Of a stretch of 64,000 nt of DNA, positions 24,286 through 33,925 are shown piece after piece; position 1 is the first letter of the stretch, and each line of letters begins with the position of its first letter. Below the pieces are notes generated by a model, which saw only the letters and a list, made by a program, of their open reading frames with translations, was not told where the DNA came from and searched no databases. Source of the stretch: Virgibacillus sp. LDC-1 (GTDB lineage Bacteria; Bacillota; Bacilli; Bacillales; Amphibacillaceae); the NCBI RefSeq assembly GCF_030137545.1, contig NZ_JARUVL010000007.1, positions 80,377-144,376 of the forward strand, written 5' to 3'. Position numbers and translations under genes: made by a program.

Positions 24286-24345
24286 ACAGGACGTAGCGGC
24301 TTTAGTCTGCCGTTCTCAATGGACTAGGAACGCTTTGGTAACGAA
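24286..24345. repeat. Dispersed intergenic repeat, copy 2
   Basis: The first 23 bp (24286-24308) are identical to 65-87. The rest is diverged but ends similarly. It is embedded next to the hairpin after yhbH. Confidence 0.6.
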
Positions 24346-24398
24346 GCCTCACATAAAGAAAAAGTGATCTTCTAATTCTCACTCTTGTCGCTTTACTA

Positions 24399-24746
24399 TT
24401 ATGATTCTAGGGAAATCCGATAAACACCTCGATCCGTAGTAAGGAGAAATTGTTCTCCATCAAACTCATATAACGATGTGTCTTCTAGTGGGATTTCATA
24501 GCTTGCGTCTGGTAGCGGCTGATAGCCTTGTGATGATTCGATTTCACCTTCTCCATTTAAGATAAGTGTATGCATTGCTTCATACTGATCCAATCTACGT
24601 GTATGGCTTTCATAGGCAATATCTGTCAGGTTCATATGAATTTCGTCCTTATCCGTTAGTTCGATTTTTTCAATTTTTATATGCTTCCCATTCCATTGTT
24701 TAAGCTGTTGATCTAGTTGTTCAATCGATAAAAATTGGTGTTCCAT
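24399..24746 (-). CDS. Hypothetical 115-aa protein
   Basis: No family recognised. The sequence is mostly beta-strand-like: HIKIEKIELTDKDEIHMNLTDIAYE, then HTLILNGEGEIESSQGYQPLPDASYEIPLE, ending FDGEQFLLTTDRGVYRISLE. It has no signal peptide or membrane segment. Three ATGs stand in a row; the third (24746) is chosen because GAGGAGGG is then 7 bp away. It is a single gene on the minus strand between yhbH and spoVR and could be a cytoplasmic accessory protein. Confidence 0.6.
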   Translation of the reverse strand: MEHQFLSIEQLDQQLKQWNGKHIKIEKIELTDKDEIHMNLTDIAYESHTRRLDQYEAMHTLILNGEGEIESSQGYQPLPDASYEIPLEDTSLYEFDGEQFLLTTDRGVYRISLES

Positions 24747-24816
24747 CATCATCCCTCCTCTTATTAGATTCTCCCTTTAAAAAGGAAACATACCGAAATT
24801 GTTTGATTTCAATCGT

Positions 24817-25090
24817 CTTTATCTCATTGCGAAAAATCTCTATTTTATACGTTGCTAAACGGTCGCTTGCGCTTTTCTTAGTTAGAAAAAATGGTTAAAT
24901 AATAGGCTTTGTTAATTTTTTATGCATAAACTGTCATGTCTAGCTCCAGCGCCCAGCAACTAGTAAACTTCCCACTTCTTCACTACGATAAGTCAACATC
25001 GGTTTCCTTGAGGTTACCGTGTTTCCTTTATCTCATTGCGAAGTGCTCCAGTTTATACGTTGCTAACCGGTCGCTTGCGCTTTTCTTAGT
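24817..25090. repeat. Direct repeat pair within an intergenic repeat block
   Basis: 24817-24882 and 25026-25090 are near-identical direct repeats (CTTTATCTCATTGCGA...CGGTCGCTTGCGCTTTTCTTAGT). Between them is TGTCTAGCTCCAGCGCCCAGC, a start I recognise from dispersed Bacillaceae intergenic repeats. No coding content was seen in 24753-25155. Confidence 0.65.
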
Positions 25091-25155
25091 GAAATCAAGG
25101 TCAACATTCTAGTCCTGTTTCATAAACTATAGAAAGGAATTCTGGAGGGATCACA

Positions 25156-26568
25156 TTGACAGATACAAAGGAGCTCGAGCAGGCAATTGGCGAAATAACA
25201 GAAATCGCATCAGGCTTTGGATTAGATTTTTATCCAATGCGCTACGAAGTGTGTCCTGCGGAAATTATCTACACATTTGGCGCTTATGGCATGCCTACTC
25301 GATTCACACATTGGAGCTTTGGAAAGCAATTTCATAAGATGAAGCTACATTATGACCTTGGATTAAGCCAAATTTATGAGTTAGTTATTAATTCAAATCC
25401 ATGCTATGCATTTTTGCTGGATACAAACACGTTGATTCAAAATAAGTTAATTATTGCGCATGTCCTAGCGCATTGTGATTTTTTCAAAAACAATGTCCGA
25501 TTTTCCAATACGAGGCGTGATATGGTAGAAAGTATGACAGCGACGGCAGAGCGAATTGCCCATTATGAACTAGTCCATGGCAAGGAGGAGGTAGAACGCT
25601 TTCTAGACGCCGTATTATCCATTCAAGAACACATCGACCCGTCCATCACAAGACCGCAATTACAGCGTGAAGCATGGGATGAAGTGGAGCCGGAGGAGAA
25701 GAAGGTAACACCATATGACGATTTATGGAAGCTAGATCAAAAAGCAACCGATCAAAAGCCGAAAAAGCAAAAACGGCGTCACATTCCTCCACAACCAGAA
25801 AAGGATTTATTATTATTTATTGAACAATATAGTCAGGAGCTTGAAGACTGGCAATGTGATATTTTAACGATGATGCGTGAAGAAATGCTTTATTTCTGGC
25901 CGCAGCTCGAAACAAAAATCATGAACGAAGGCTGGGCTTCCTACTGGCATCAACGCATCCTGCGTGAGATGGATTTAACCCCTGATGAAGTGGTTGAATT
26001 CGCCAAATTAAATGCGAATGTCGTGCAGCCATCGAAAAAGCAAATTAATCCGTATTATTTAGGGCTAAAAATATTTGAGGATATTGAGGCGCGCTATAAT
26101 GAACCAACAAAAGAGATGCAAGAGCGCGGTGTTGAGCAAGGATCTGGACGTGAAAAGATATTTGAAGTGCGTGAGATCGATTCCGATATTTCCTTTATCC
26201 GCAATTATTTAACAAAGGAGCTTGTAGCACGCGAAGATTTGTATTTGTTTGAGAAGCAAGGGAATATGTATCGCATTACCGATAAGGATTATACACATGT
26301 TCGAGATCAGCTTGTTTCCATGCGTGTGAATGGGGGATTTCCATATATCGTCGTCGTTGATGGGGATTATATGCGGAATGGAGAGCTTTATTTAGAGCAT
26401 CGCTACGAGGGAATGGAGCTAGATCTTAGTTATTTAGAAAAGGTGTTGCCATACATTTATCAGCTGTGGGGGCGCGTCGTTCATCTGGAAACGCATGTAG
26501 AAGGCAGGTCTGTGCAGTTCACGTATGATGGACATAAAATGAATCGCCAGCTTTTATCCAGTAAGTAA
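25156..26568 (+). CDS. spoVR: SpoVR family sporulation protein
   Basis: A 470-aa protein of the SpoVR/YcgB family: [36 protein letters not shown] near the N terminus, [16 protein letters not shown], and [18 protein letters not shown]. subtilis SpoVR is needed for normal spore cortex formation. It occurs with PrkA and YhbH across many bacteria, as here. The start is TTG at 25156, with GGAGGGA 7 bp upstream. The biochemical activity remains unknown to me; the paired [16 protein letters not shown] motifs hint at metal binding. Confidence 0.95.
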   Translation: MTDTKELEQAIGEITEIASGFGLDFYPMRYEVCPAEIIYTFGAYGMPTRFTHWSFGKQFHKMKLHYDLGLSQIYELVINSNPCYAFLLDTNTLIQNKLIIAHVLAHCDFFKNNVRFSNTRRDMVESMTATAERIAHYELVHGKEEVERFLDAVLSIQEHIDPSITRPQLQREAWDEVEPEEKKVTPYDDLWKLDQKATDQKPKKQKRRHIPPQPEKDLLLFIEQYSQELEDWQCDILTMMREEMLYFWPQLETKIMNEGWASYWHQRILREMDLTPDEVVEFAKLNANVVQPSKKQINPYYLGLKIFEDIEARYNEPTKEMQERGVEQGSGREKIFEVREIDSDISFIRNYLTKELVAREDLYLFEKQGNMYRITDKDYTHVRDQLVSMRVNGGFPYIVVVDGDYMRNGELYLEHRYEGMELDLSYLEKVLPYIYQLWGRVVHLETHVEGRSVQFTYDGHKMNRQLLSSK

Positions 26569-26608
26569 CTTGATATGAACACGCCCACTTTAAAAAGGTT
26601 CATTTAAA

Positions 26609-26641
26609 ACGAGGAGCAGGTTTTTTCCTGCTCCTCTTTGA
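26609..26641. terminator. Bidirectional terminator after spoVR
   Basis: GAGGAGCAGG and CCTGCTCCTC arms around TTTTTT. It is followed by CTTTG on plus and GTTTTAAA on minus, serving the convergent genes. Confidence 0.85.
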
Positions 26642-26649
26642 CAAATCCT

Positions 26650-28704
26650 TTATTCCTTATTGATTTTAGGGTATTTTGCAGCGGCTTCCTCGGGAATAGC
26701 AATGCGAAAAGTTTCCACTTCATTAATATAGGAAAATAATAAATTGCTTAATGAAAAGTGTAAGGTATTTGCTTTTTCGACAAATGCCCGGTCATAGCTA
26801 ATGTCTACAAATGAACTGCTGCGATAGACTGAATCTACCTGACTTGGGTTGACCCGCTCTCCTTTTTCGTTTGCTGTTTGTAAGGTCATTGGGATATCCT
26901 CTTCTTGGTGAAACGGATAAGCAGGCATAATTTGCTCTATAAGCTCCACTTTACTCTTTCCGGTCGTATCGAATTTGAACGATACGTCTAAACCAGATTC
27001 TTTATAAACAAAGGAATGAACGGAGAGTGCTTTATTTTTCACTTCAAATAGCTTTTCTTCCTTTTTAGCAGTATAAGGGAGTTCCTTCGTTGCCACGATA
27101 TCGTTATAGTCCGATACATCAACAGAAAATTGCATTGATTCGTCACTTTGAAGATCCAGCGTGTGGATATCTACATCCGCTTCCTCAGCTCTCGATAATA
27201 GTGGAGAGAAGAGTAACTGTACGTGATTATTGTCCATTCGGTAGTTATACCGAACATCATAACTGAAAATATGACTATTATTCAGATTGCGCAAGTTAGC
27301 ATGGATATAATTTACCGTCATATTAGCTGGCTTTTCAATTGTTCCATGTACGATTATTTCTGATAAGCCTAAATCAAGCGACTCTAAATGAAAAGTAACG
27401 TCTTCACGAGTGAGTGATTGATTAATGGCGATTTTTTCAATATGCTGCTGTTTCCGATCAAAAAAAATCGGAAATTCGACATCCGCCGCTTCCATACTCC
27501 TACCAAAATAATCAATGAAGATATCCGTGACAATTAATTCATCTCGTTTTACCATTGGCGCTTCTTCCTGTGAAATCGATCCACGCAACACCCCGTATAA
27601 TCGACCTTCAAAAACAACACCAAGCTCATCTCCAAACCGCGAGAAAAAATCAATGGAACTATTCATGCTTTCTTCTGAGAGAAAATCAATGGTTAGGAAT
27701 TCGTTAGATACAAACTGTTCCTCTGGTACGTCAATACTATAGTAAACCAATGTTTCTATCGAATTAGACCAGGTCTTTTCAATGGTAAGCGAAACATTTT
27801 CGGCTAGTTGATAGGTTTGATTAGAAGGCGCAACTTGTCCTGCTTGCTCTGCCTCACGTAGTCCAGCAGTTGTAGAATAGAAAAAATCATCCACTTGTTT
27901 TCTAGAGTTTACTTTACTAAACAATAATTCCACTTGTTGATTTTCTGTTTGGTATGCACCTTGCTCTTCGACAATCGTCTCTTCTTGTTCTTCTGGTTGT
28001 TCTTCTTTCTTAGAAGCATTATCAGCAGGGTTTTCTAGCATGAGTTTCATGGCAACGAATAGTAAAACAAGTGCACCAATGCCAACAAGGGCTTTTGATC
28101 TGGCTATCCTTGTTGTTTGTTTTTGCTGGCGGTTTTTTTCGATGAAGCGATCAAAATCTGCCTTCGTAAAATAGGCTTCATTTCCAAGAAAGTTATAGAA
28201 GTCATCTTTCGTTAATTGATCCATGGCAATTGCTTTCTCGTCCACAAGTGCAAGCTGTTTTTCTGCTGTTTCCAGCTTTAGGTTAACTATTTTACTTACT
28301 TCAGTTAAATTAAAACGATATATGTAATGCAGGAGAATAATAGCTCGTTTCATCGGTGAGAGCTCCAATATTTCCTTTACGTCTTTTTGCTGTTGTGTAA
28401 AGACAGGAGGAAACGGAATGGAGGATGAAGCTTGCTTTTCATTGGAGAGGATTCGTTGCTGTATAGGGAGCCGTTGAGCTTGTTTACACTGCTTGAAAGC
28501 AATTTGAAAAATGACGGAACGAAAGGAAGCGGAAAAGTCTTGTTTCTGTAGTTTTTTAAACGCTACTTGTACTGTCTCTTGGAATATCGCTTCCATTTTT
28601 CCTTTGTTTCCAACATATGTATAAATAAATCGTTTGACGTCTTCGCCAATAGGCTCTAATTGCTTGAAAAAAAAGGCTTCTTCGAGATTCATTTCATGTA
28701 ACAA
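26650..28704 (-). CDS. Membrane protein with sigma-factor-like cytoplasmic part and large exterior domain
   Basis: A 684-aa protein. Residues 15-160 look like ECF sigma regions 2 and 4 (EDVKRFIYTYVGNKGKMEAIFQETVQVAFKKL; then EILELSPMKRAIILLHYIYRFNLTEVSKIVNLKLETAEKQLA). Residues 165-200 form a charged linker. Residues 204-222 are a single membrane helix. The remaining ~450 residues, outside the cell, are beta rich and resemble DUF4179-type anti-sigma ectodomains (for example VEFPIFFDRKQQHIEKIAINQSL). The start is TTG with GAGGTG 8 bp upstream. Sigma and receptor are thus one chain, unlike the separate pair at 38487-39948. Whether the sigma part still binds polymerase is unknown. Confidence 0.65.
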   Translation of the reverse strand: MLHEMNLEEAFFFKQLEPIGEDVKRFIYTYVGNKGKMEAIFQETVQVAFKKLQKQDFSASFRSVIFQIAFKQCKQAQRLPIQQRILSNEKQASSSIPFPPVFTQQQKDVKEILELSPMKRAIILLHYIYRFNLTEVSKIVNLKLETAEKQLALVDEKAIAMDQLTKDDFYNFLGNEAYFTKADFDRFIEKNRQQKQTTRIARSKALVGIGALVLLFVAMKLMLENPADNASKKEEQPEEQEETIVEEQGAYQTENQQVELLFSKVNSRKQVDDFFYSTTAGLREAEQAGQVAPSNQTYQLAENVSLTIEKTWSNSIETLVYYSIDVPEEQFVSNEFLTIDFLSEESMNSSIDFFSRFGDELGVVFEGRLYGVLRGSISQEEAPMVKRDELIVTDIFIDYFGRSMEAADVEFPIFFDRKQQHIEKIAINQSLTREDVTFHLESLDLGLSEIIVHGTIEKPANMTVNYIHANLRNLNNSHIFSYDVRYNYRMDNNHVQLLFSPLLSRAEEADVDIHTLDLQSDESMQFSVDVSDYNDIVATKELPYTAKKEEKLFEVKNKALSVHSFVYKESGLDVSFKFDTTGKSKVELIEQIMPAYPFHQEEDIPMTLQTANEKGERVNPSQVDSVYRSSSFVDISYDRAFVEKANTLHFSLSNLLFSYINEVETFRIAIPEEAAAKYPKINKE

Positions 28705-28814
28705 CGGATATTCACCTCTTTATTTCTTTAAGGTTTAATGGATAATCATGTAGATTTCTTAGCTGTTTGAAGTTTCACATAATTATAACATACACTATTT
28801 TGAATCGTAATACA

Positions 28815-28858
28815 GAAAAAGCCCCCAACAAATCGTTAAAGCTGTTTGAGGGGAGCTC
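28815..28858 (-). terminator. Terminator of the K+/H+ antiporter gene
   Basis: On minus, AGCTCCCCTCAAACAG pairs with TTTGTTGGGGGCT, followed by TTTTTC. Confidence 0.8.
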
Positions 28859-28870
28859 TTGTCATCTCTA

Positions 28871-30331
28871 TTATGTTTGTTTTCGCCTTTTTTGAGGCTT
28901 TCCTAACAATACTACCTTGGCTTTTTCACGGCTTTGTTTATTTCCAAGGACGAATAACGTATCTTCATCTTGAAGAATCGTGCTTCCTGTCGGGGTAAGT
29001 AGCTTGTCTTCCCGAATCACACCGATAATAAGTGTATTAGTTGGAAGCTCTAAATCGGTTAATGATGTATTCACTGCAGGGGAGCTATCGGTAATGGTTA
29101 CCTCCATTATTTCTGAATCAGTTTTTCCAAGGTTGATTAATTCAAAGCTAGAGGTTCGATTTTCTTTTCGATCACTTGTCAGCTTTAATTTTGCCGCGAG
29201 CCATGATAATGTGCTTCCTTGCACTAAAGCGGAAATGAGCACAACGAAAAACACCGCATTAAAGATTAGCTGACTGCTTTCAACCCCTGCAATAATTGGA
29301 TAGGTGGCTAGAACGATTGGAACAGCTCCTTTTAATCCAGCCCATGAGATAAATAACTTTTCCTTCACATGGTATTTAGAAAATAGCATGCAAATAAATA
29401 CAGCTGCTGGGCGAGCGATTAACGTGAGAATAGCTGCGAGAATAATTCCTTGCCAGAAAACATGAATTAACTGATTCGGAAAAACGAGTAATCCTAAGAT
29501 AATAAACATTACGATTTGCATCATCCATGCAAAGCCTTCATTGAAACGTAAAATCGAAAAGCGATGCATTAAATCGCTATTCCCCACAAAGATTGCCATG
29601 ACATAAACAGCGAGTAAGCCACTTCCATTTAAATAATCGGTAAGTGCGTACGTGAAGATGGCAGCACTCATCGCTAATACAGGATAAAGTCCTGCAGTAT
29701 CGAGTTTAATATTGTTAATAATATAGATTGTCGTTTTACCTAATATAACACCTAATACAAGACCGAGTATCATTTGAAGAAAGAAAAAACCAATGGTATC
29801 CCAGACCGATGTCGAAGGAACTTGAATCATTTCAATCAATGCAATCGTTAAAAATACGGCCATTGGATCGTTTGAGCCTGATTCAGCTTCTAATGTTGCT
29901 GTGAGCTTTTTCTTAATATTTTTATTCCCAAGCACAGCAAAAACAGCAGCAGCATCTGTTGATCCAACGATGGCTCCAAATAACAATCCTTCTAATAAGG
30001 AAAGCTGCAATATATAGGTGGCGGCGATTCCAGTAATAACCGTTGTTAACAATACGCCTAGTGTTGCTAAAATTCCTGCGGTACCGACAACAGGACGCAT
30101 ATTTTCCCATTTGGTTTGTGTTCCACCATCAAATAAAATGATAATTAAAGCCATAATCCCAACAAATTGAGCAAAGGAAGCATTGTCAAAATATATGAAT
30201 CTATTTAAAACCATTCCAGCTACTAAGAATAATACGAGTGAAGGTAAACCTAAGCGAGAAGAGAATCGAGCGGCAAGCACACCAATGATTAGCATGGTAG
30301 CAAATAAAAATATTAAAGTCCCAGTCTCCAA
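28871..30331 (-). CDS. K+/H+ antiporter, CPA1 family, with RCK_C domain
   Basis: A 486-aa transporter with about twelve helices (residues 1-380) and a C-terminal cytoplasmic TrkA_C/RCK_C domain (about 395-475, MEVTITDSSPAVNTSLTDLEL, DTLFVLG). The ion-binding region ALIIILFDGGTQTKW and AIVGSTDAAAVFAVL are the family motifs. Related proteins (CvrA/NhaP2/YcgO type) exchange K+ or Na+ for protons, and RCK_C domains often bind cyclic di-AMP. TTG at 30331 has AAAGGAG 8 bp upstream. It probably serves K+ homeostasis and osmotic adaptation. Confidence 0.87.
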   Translation of the reverse strand: METGTLIFLFATMLIIGVLAARFSSRLGLPSLVLFLVAGMVLNRFIYFDNASFAQFVGIMALIIILFDGGTQTKWENMRPVVGTAGILATLGVLLTTVITGIAATYILQLSLLEGLLFGAIVGSTDAAAVFAVLGNKNIKKKLTATLEAESGSNDPMAVFLTIALIEMIQVPSTSVWDTIGFFFLQMILGLVLGVILGKTTIYIINNIKLDTAGLYPVLAMSAAIFTYALTDYLNGSGLLAVYVMAIFVGNSDLMHRFSILRFNEGFAWMMQIVMFIILGLLVFPNQLIHVFWQGIILAAILTLIARPAAVFICMLFSKYHVKEKLFISWAGLKGAVPIVLATYPIIAGVESSQLIFNAVFFVVLISALVQGSTLSWLAAKLKLTSDRKENRTSSFELINLGKTDSEIMEVTITDSSPAVNTSLTDLELPTNTLIIGVIREDKLLTPTGSTILQDEDTLFVLGNKQSREKAKVVLLGKPQKRRKQT

Positions 30332-30557
30332 ATGAATTACTCCTTTAAATGGATTACTTACTCTTATTTTACCTTTTTCATAGGAAAAGTCACAATGAAA
30401 GTAACTCCGTACGTAAATGATTTTTGCGTGGGATCGTAAAATCGCTACAATTTTACAGCCGAGTAGTTTATTATGGATAATATGAATACAATAAAATGAA
30501 ACGTATATTAAAATGAATAATTTGCATCGATATTGCGATGATTAAGGAAGGTCGTTT

Positions 30558-31724
30558 ATGTCCGAACAACATATTACACGTCTACATATAAATGATAAAG
30601 AATATATTCTAGTAGGAACTGCACACGTATCGAAGCATAGTGCGGATGAAGTAAAGGAAATAATCGAAAAAGAAAGGCCGGACACCATTTGTGTGGAGCT
30701 TGATGATCAAAGATATCAATCGATTCGAGAAGGAAACAGGTGGAAGGATACCGATATTTTTCAAATCATTAAGGATAAGAAAGCAACCTTGCTATTAATG
30801 AATTTAGCGATATCGTCCTTTCAAAGAAGAATGGCAAAGCAATTTGGCATTAGTCCTGGACAGGAAATGATTCAAGGCATTGATTCAGCCGAGCAAATTG
30901 GTGCCGATTTAGTGCTCGCGGATCGTAATATTCAGATTACCTTTTCACGTATTTGGGGCAATCTTGGCTGGAAAGGAAAGGCGATGCTCCTAACACAGGT
31001 AGTGGCGGGTATTTTTAGTAGAGAAACTATTTCTGAAGAAGAGCTGGAAAAAATGAAATCACAGGATATGATTGACTCCATGCTTCAGGAGTTTACGACG
31101 CATTTTCCGAGACTAAAAACACCGTTAATTGATGAACGCGATCAGTATCTGGCGCAAAAAATAAAAGAAGCGCCAGGTAATAAAGTTGTTGCTGTGCTCG
31201 GTGCTGCGCATGTTCCAGGGATTACAAAGCAAATCCATCATTCACATGATTTAGAGCGCTTGTCAGAGCTTCCGCCTAAATCGAAGCTTCCTAAAATTAT
31301 TGGTTGGTCGATTCCAATCTTTATTTTGGCAATTATTGCGTACACATTTTTCGCAAATCCAACAGCAGGTTTACAGCAGACAATAAGTTGGATTTTATGG
31401 AATGGGTCCTTTTCCGCGATTGGTACGGCACTTGCTTTTGGTCATCCACTCGCTGTGTTAACGGCTTTTTTGGCAGCTCCATTAACATCGCTTAACCCAC
31501 TGCTTGCTGCAGGATGGTTTGCCGGCTTTGTGCAAGCGTATATGCGCCGTCCAAGTGTTAAAGACTTTGATACATTATCAGAAGATGTTTTTAGCTTAAA
31601 GGGTTTTTGGAACAATAAGGTTACGCGTGTGCTTTTAGTTGTTGTGCTAGCGAACGTTGGAAGCTCGATCGGAACATTTATTGGTGGAGCTGATGTTATC
31701 CGTTTATTTATTCAAAACTTGTGA
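30558..31724 (+). CDS. TraB/PrgY family membrane protein
   Basis: A 388-aa protein of the TraB/GumN superfamily. The N-terminal catalytic-like part contains ILVGTAHVSKHS (19-27) and a second GAAHVPGI motif (about 218-225). Family members contain conserved GxxH motifs thought to form a metallopeptidase-type site. The C-terminal 130 residues hold about four membrane helices. TraB/PrgY of enterococci shields donor cells from their own pheromone; most bacillus homologues have no known substrate. GGAAGGTCGTTT precedes the ATG. It diverges from the antiporter gene. Confidence 0.85.
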   Translation: MSEQHITRLHINDKEYILVGTAHVSKHSADEVKEIIEKERPDTICVELDDQRYQSIREGNRWKDTDIFQIIKDKKATLLLMNLAISSFQRRMAKQFGISPGQEMIQGIDSAEQIGADLVLADRNIQITFSRIWGNLGWKGKAMLLTQVVAGIFSRETISEEELEKMKSQDMIDSMLQEFTTHFPRLKTPLIDERDQYLAQKIKEAPGNKVVAVLGAAHVPGITKQIHHSHDLERLSELPPKSKLPKIIGWSIPIFILAIIAYTFFANPTAGLQQTISWILWNGSFSAIGTALAFGHPLAVLTAFLAAPLTSLNPLLAAGWFAGFVQAYMRRPSVKDFDTLSEDVFSLKGFWNNKVTRVLLVVVLANVGSSIGTFIGGADVIRLFIQNL

Positions 31725-31800
31725 TCGCTCTTTTTTGTAACAAAACATCATATGTGATATAATTAACATGAAAATAAAAGTGCTTCAAAGGGGAGTAGCA

Positions 31801-31929
31801 TTGGAGTGGCTAGCCCATTCCAAAATAAAGTCGTCATTACATGGAGATTCTCCATCGGCTTTATTAAACATGAACTTGTTCAGCGAGACCTTTGCCGATA
31901 TGGTAAAGATCTCGCTTTTTTTAAAATAG
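31801..31929 (+). CDS. Possible 42-aa small protein
   Basis: Open frame from TTG at 31801 with CAAAGGGGAG 5-6 bp upstream; it reads EWLAHSKIKSSLHGDSPSALLNMNLFSETFADMVKISLFLK. No family recognised. The terminator hairpin overlaps its last codons (31882-31923), which is unusual for a real gene, although the stop falls just after the T-run. It could equally be an RNA leader. Confidence 0.35.
   Translation: MEWLAHSKIKSSLHGDSPSALLNMNLFSETFADMVKISLFLK
31882..31923 (+). terminator. Terminator before the DUF5392-like gene
   Basis: AGCGAGAcCTTT pairs with AAAGaTCTCGCT, followed by a run of seven Ts. Confidence 0.85.
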
Positions 31930-31954
31930 GATATAAATGAAAGGAAGGGATCGT

Positions 31955-32386
31955 ATGAATTTATTTATGGGGGATATGCCGTTGTTCATAAAAAGGGAGC
32001 TTGAAAAGTTAAATGAAACGATTGCTCCATTGGCGAAGAAAGCTTCTAAATATGCGCTGTGGTCCTTGCCATTAATTAGTGTTTCTATTGTTAACCTTAT
32101 CTTTTTATTGTTTTTCATGCCAGAAAGCTCAAATGTCGTAAGTCTTGTTGTATTTGCGGTGCTTGGAGCGGTAGGCTTTGCTTTGTCGAAGGAAGCAAAG
32201 TATCATAAAAAAGAAATTCATAAGCAAAGCAGAGACTATATGATCAAGCGGATTACTAGCAGTGATGCTGCCCCTGAACATTCCAAAGATAAATATGTTG
32301 CGCTTGTAAAAGGGCAACCAGTGCAAGCGATGCAACATTTTGTGAAGTTTTTAGAGGAAGAAAATCGCATAGATACCATTTATTAA
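31955..32386 (+). CDS. DUF5392-like small membrane protein
   Basis: A 143-aa protein with two adjacent membrane helices (residues about 40-58 and 64-82), a polar N terminus (FIKRELEKLNETIAPLAKKASKYA) and a cytoplasmic tail. The layout fits the DUF5392 (YwnF-like) proteins of bacilli; family assignment is from memory. ATG at 31955 follows AAGGAAGGGATCG; an ATG at 31937 lies within the leader and lacks a ribosome binding site. Function unknown. Confidence 0.6.
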   Translation: MNLFMGDMPLFIKRELEKLNETIAPLAKKASKYALWSLPLISVSIVNLIFLLFFMPESSNVVSLVVFAVLGAVGFALSKEAKYHKKEIHKQSRDYMIKRITSSDAAPEHSKDKYVALVKGQPVQAMQHFVKFLEEENRIDTIY

Positions 32387-32400
32387 TTACTAATATGTCG

Positions 32401-32428
32401 CCCTAGCTTTTATAAGCTAGGGTTTTTT
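32401..32428 (+). terminator. Terminator after the DUF5392-like gene
   Basis: CCCTAGCTT and AAGCTAGGG arms with TTTTTT. Confidence 0.9.
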
Positions 32429-32547
32429 GTTGTTTAAGAAAGTTGTAAATATGCTGTCGCTTACCTATTTACTTTTTTAGCGAATGGGTCTAATATACTT
32501 AGGGACACGAAGTATTGTGTAATTGAATATTAAAGGTAGGGAATAGC

Positions 32548-33792
32548 GTGGCCTTTTTTCATGAATGGTCAAATCAGTTTAAATCGTATAATCAAAATAT
32601 TAAATTAGCAATCGCTGCGAATATCTTTTCCCAAATTGGAATGGGAATGTTTATGGTTATTTATAACTTTTATATTCGGGCGCTTGGTTTAAATCAGGAT
32701 GTAAATGGGCAAGTTATTGCGCTTACTGCACTAGCAACAGCAATTATTCTTGTGCCAGCAGGGATTATGAGTGATCGCCTAGGTAGAAAACGGGTCATGC
32801 TATTTGGCATATTTGGATCCGGTATTATTTTAATTCTACGCAGTGTTGTTGAGCCTACATCGTTATTACTTGCGACAGGATTTGCAACTGGTATTTTTAC
32901 GGCATTTCTTCAAGTATCGACGATTCCGTGGCTAGCTGAAAATTCAAATCCGAAGCAACGGGTGCATCTTTTTAGCTTACATGCAGCATTGATAACAGCT
33001 GCTAATGTCATTGGAAGCATACTTGGTGGTGTATTAACAGATCTGTTTTCATTGGTCACCACGGAATTAATGAGTATACGTATCACCTTAATTATTGGTA
33101 GTGTGTTCTATTTAGTTGCTTTTTTCCCAATTACAAAAATGGTAGAAAGAAGACCAGTGAAACAAAAGGATGCGAATGTAAAAGTTGCTCCGGTGTTATT
33201 TTTCAAAGCAAATAAGGCTGGTATTAAAATTATTGCCCTTTTTGCATTAGCACAGCTATTAATAGGCTTTGGAAGTGGGCTCGTTATTCCTTATTTAAAC
33301 TTATATTTTGCAGATCGCTTTCAGGCCTCTAATTCCATGATCGGTGTTATTATTTCTCTAGGGCAGGCAGCAACTGCAGTAGCAATGTTTATTGGTCCGC
33401 TCGTTGTGCAAAGGGTTGGGGAAGTCCGTGCAGTTGTTTATTTACAGCTTTCATCCTTGCCATTCCTGCTCTTAACTGCCTTTACGCAAAATTTATGGCT
33501 AGCAGGGCTCGGTTTTTTATTTCGTCAGGCATTAATGAATGCAGGTAACCCGATTCAAGCTTCCCTCATGATGTCGAAGGTTGATGATTCGATGAAGGGA
33601 CTTGCTAATTCAGTGAATCAAATGGTATTCCAGCTCGGGTGGGCATTTATGGGGCCAGTTTCCACAACGATTGTATTACATTATGGCGCTTATTGGGGCT
33701 ATGCACATATCTTTTCGATTACGGCCTGCTTATACTTGGTCGGTTCGTTATATTTTTTCTTTGTATTCCGGAAGCTAAAGACAGACAGTTAA
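32548..33792 (+). CDS. MFS transporter
   Basis: A 414-aa twelve-helix major facilitator. The N-terminal half has the loop MSDRLGRKRVMLFG, and the central loop (VERRPVKQKDANVKVAPV) joins the two halves. Charged residues in helix 1 (FSQIGMGMFMVIYNFYIRALG) resemble drug/proton antiporters of bacilli, but no substrate can be named. The start is GTG at 32548, with GTAGGGA upstream. It stands alone between two terminated genes. Confidence 0.8.
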   Translation: MAFFHEWSNQFKSYNQNIKLAIAANIFSQIGMGMFMVIYNFYIRALGLNQDVNGQVIALTALATAIILVPAGIMSDRLGRKRVMLFGIFGSGIILILRSVVEPTSLLLATGFATGIFTAFLQVSTIPWLAENSNPKQRVHLFSLHAALITAANVIGSILGGVLTDLFSLVTTELMSIRITLIIGSVFYLVAFFPITKMVERRPVKQKDANVKVAPVLFFKANKAGIKIIALFALAQLLIGFGSGLVIPYLNLYFADRFQASNSMIGVIISLGQAATAVAMFIGPLVVQRVGEVRAVVYLQLSSLPFLLLTAFTQNLWLAGLGFLFRQALMNAGNPIQASLMMSKVDDSMKGLANSVNQMVFQLGWAFMGPVSTTIVLHYGAYWGYAHIFSITACLYLVGSLYFFFVFRKLKTDS

Positions 33793-33886
33793 GAAGAATA
33801 ATATGCAGCACACGGACAATGAATGCGATTGTCCGTTTTTTGTTTTATCCATTGCATTTAATAAACAAGGATATAGAGTCGAACGA

Positions 33887-33915
33887 TTGACAGCTTCTCA
33901 TGAATATGGTATTTA
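33887..33915 (+). promoter_or_regulatory. htpG promoter
   Basis: -35 TTGACA (33887-33892), 17-bp spacer, -10 TATTTA (33910-33915). The CIRCE element begins about 10 bp downstream, at the start site. Confidence 0.8.
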
Positions 33916-33925
33916 ATGTATTGGG

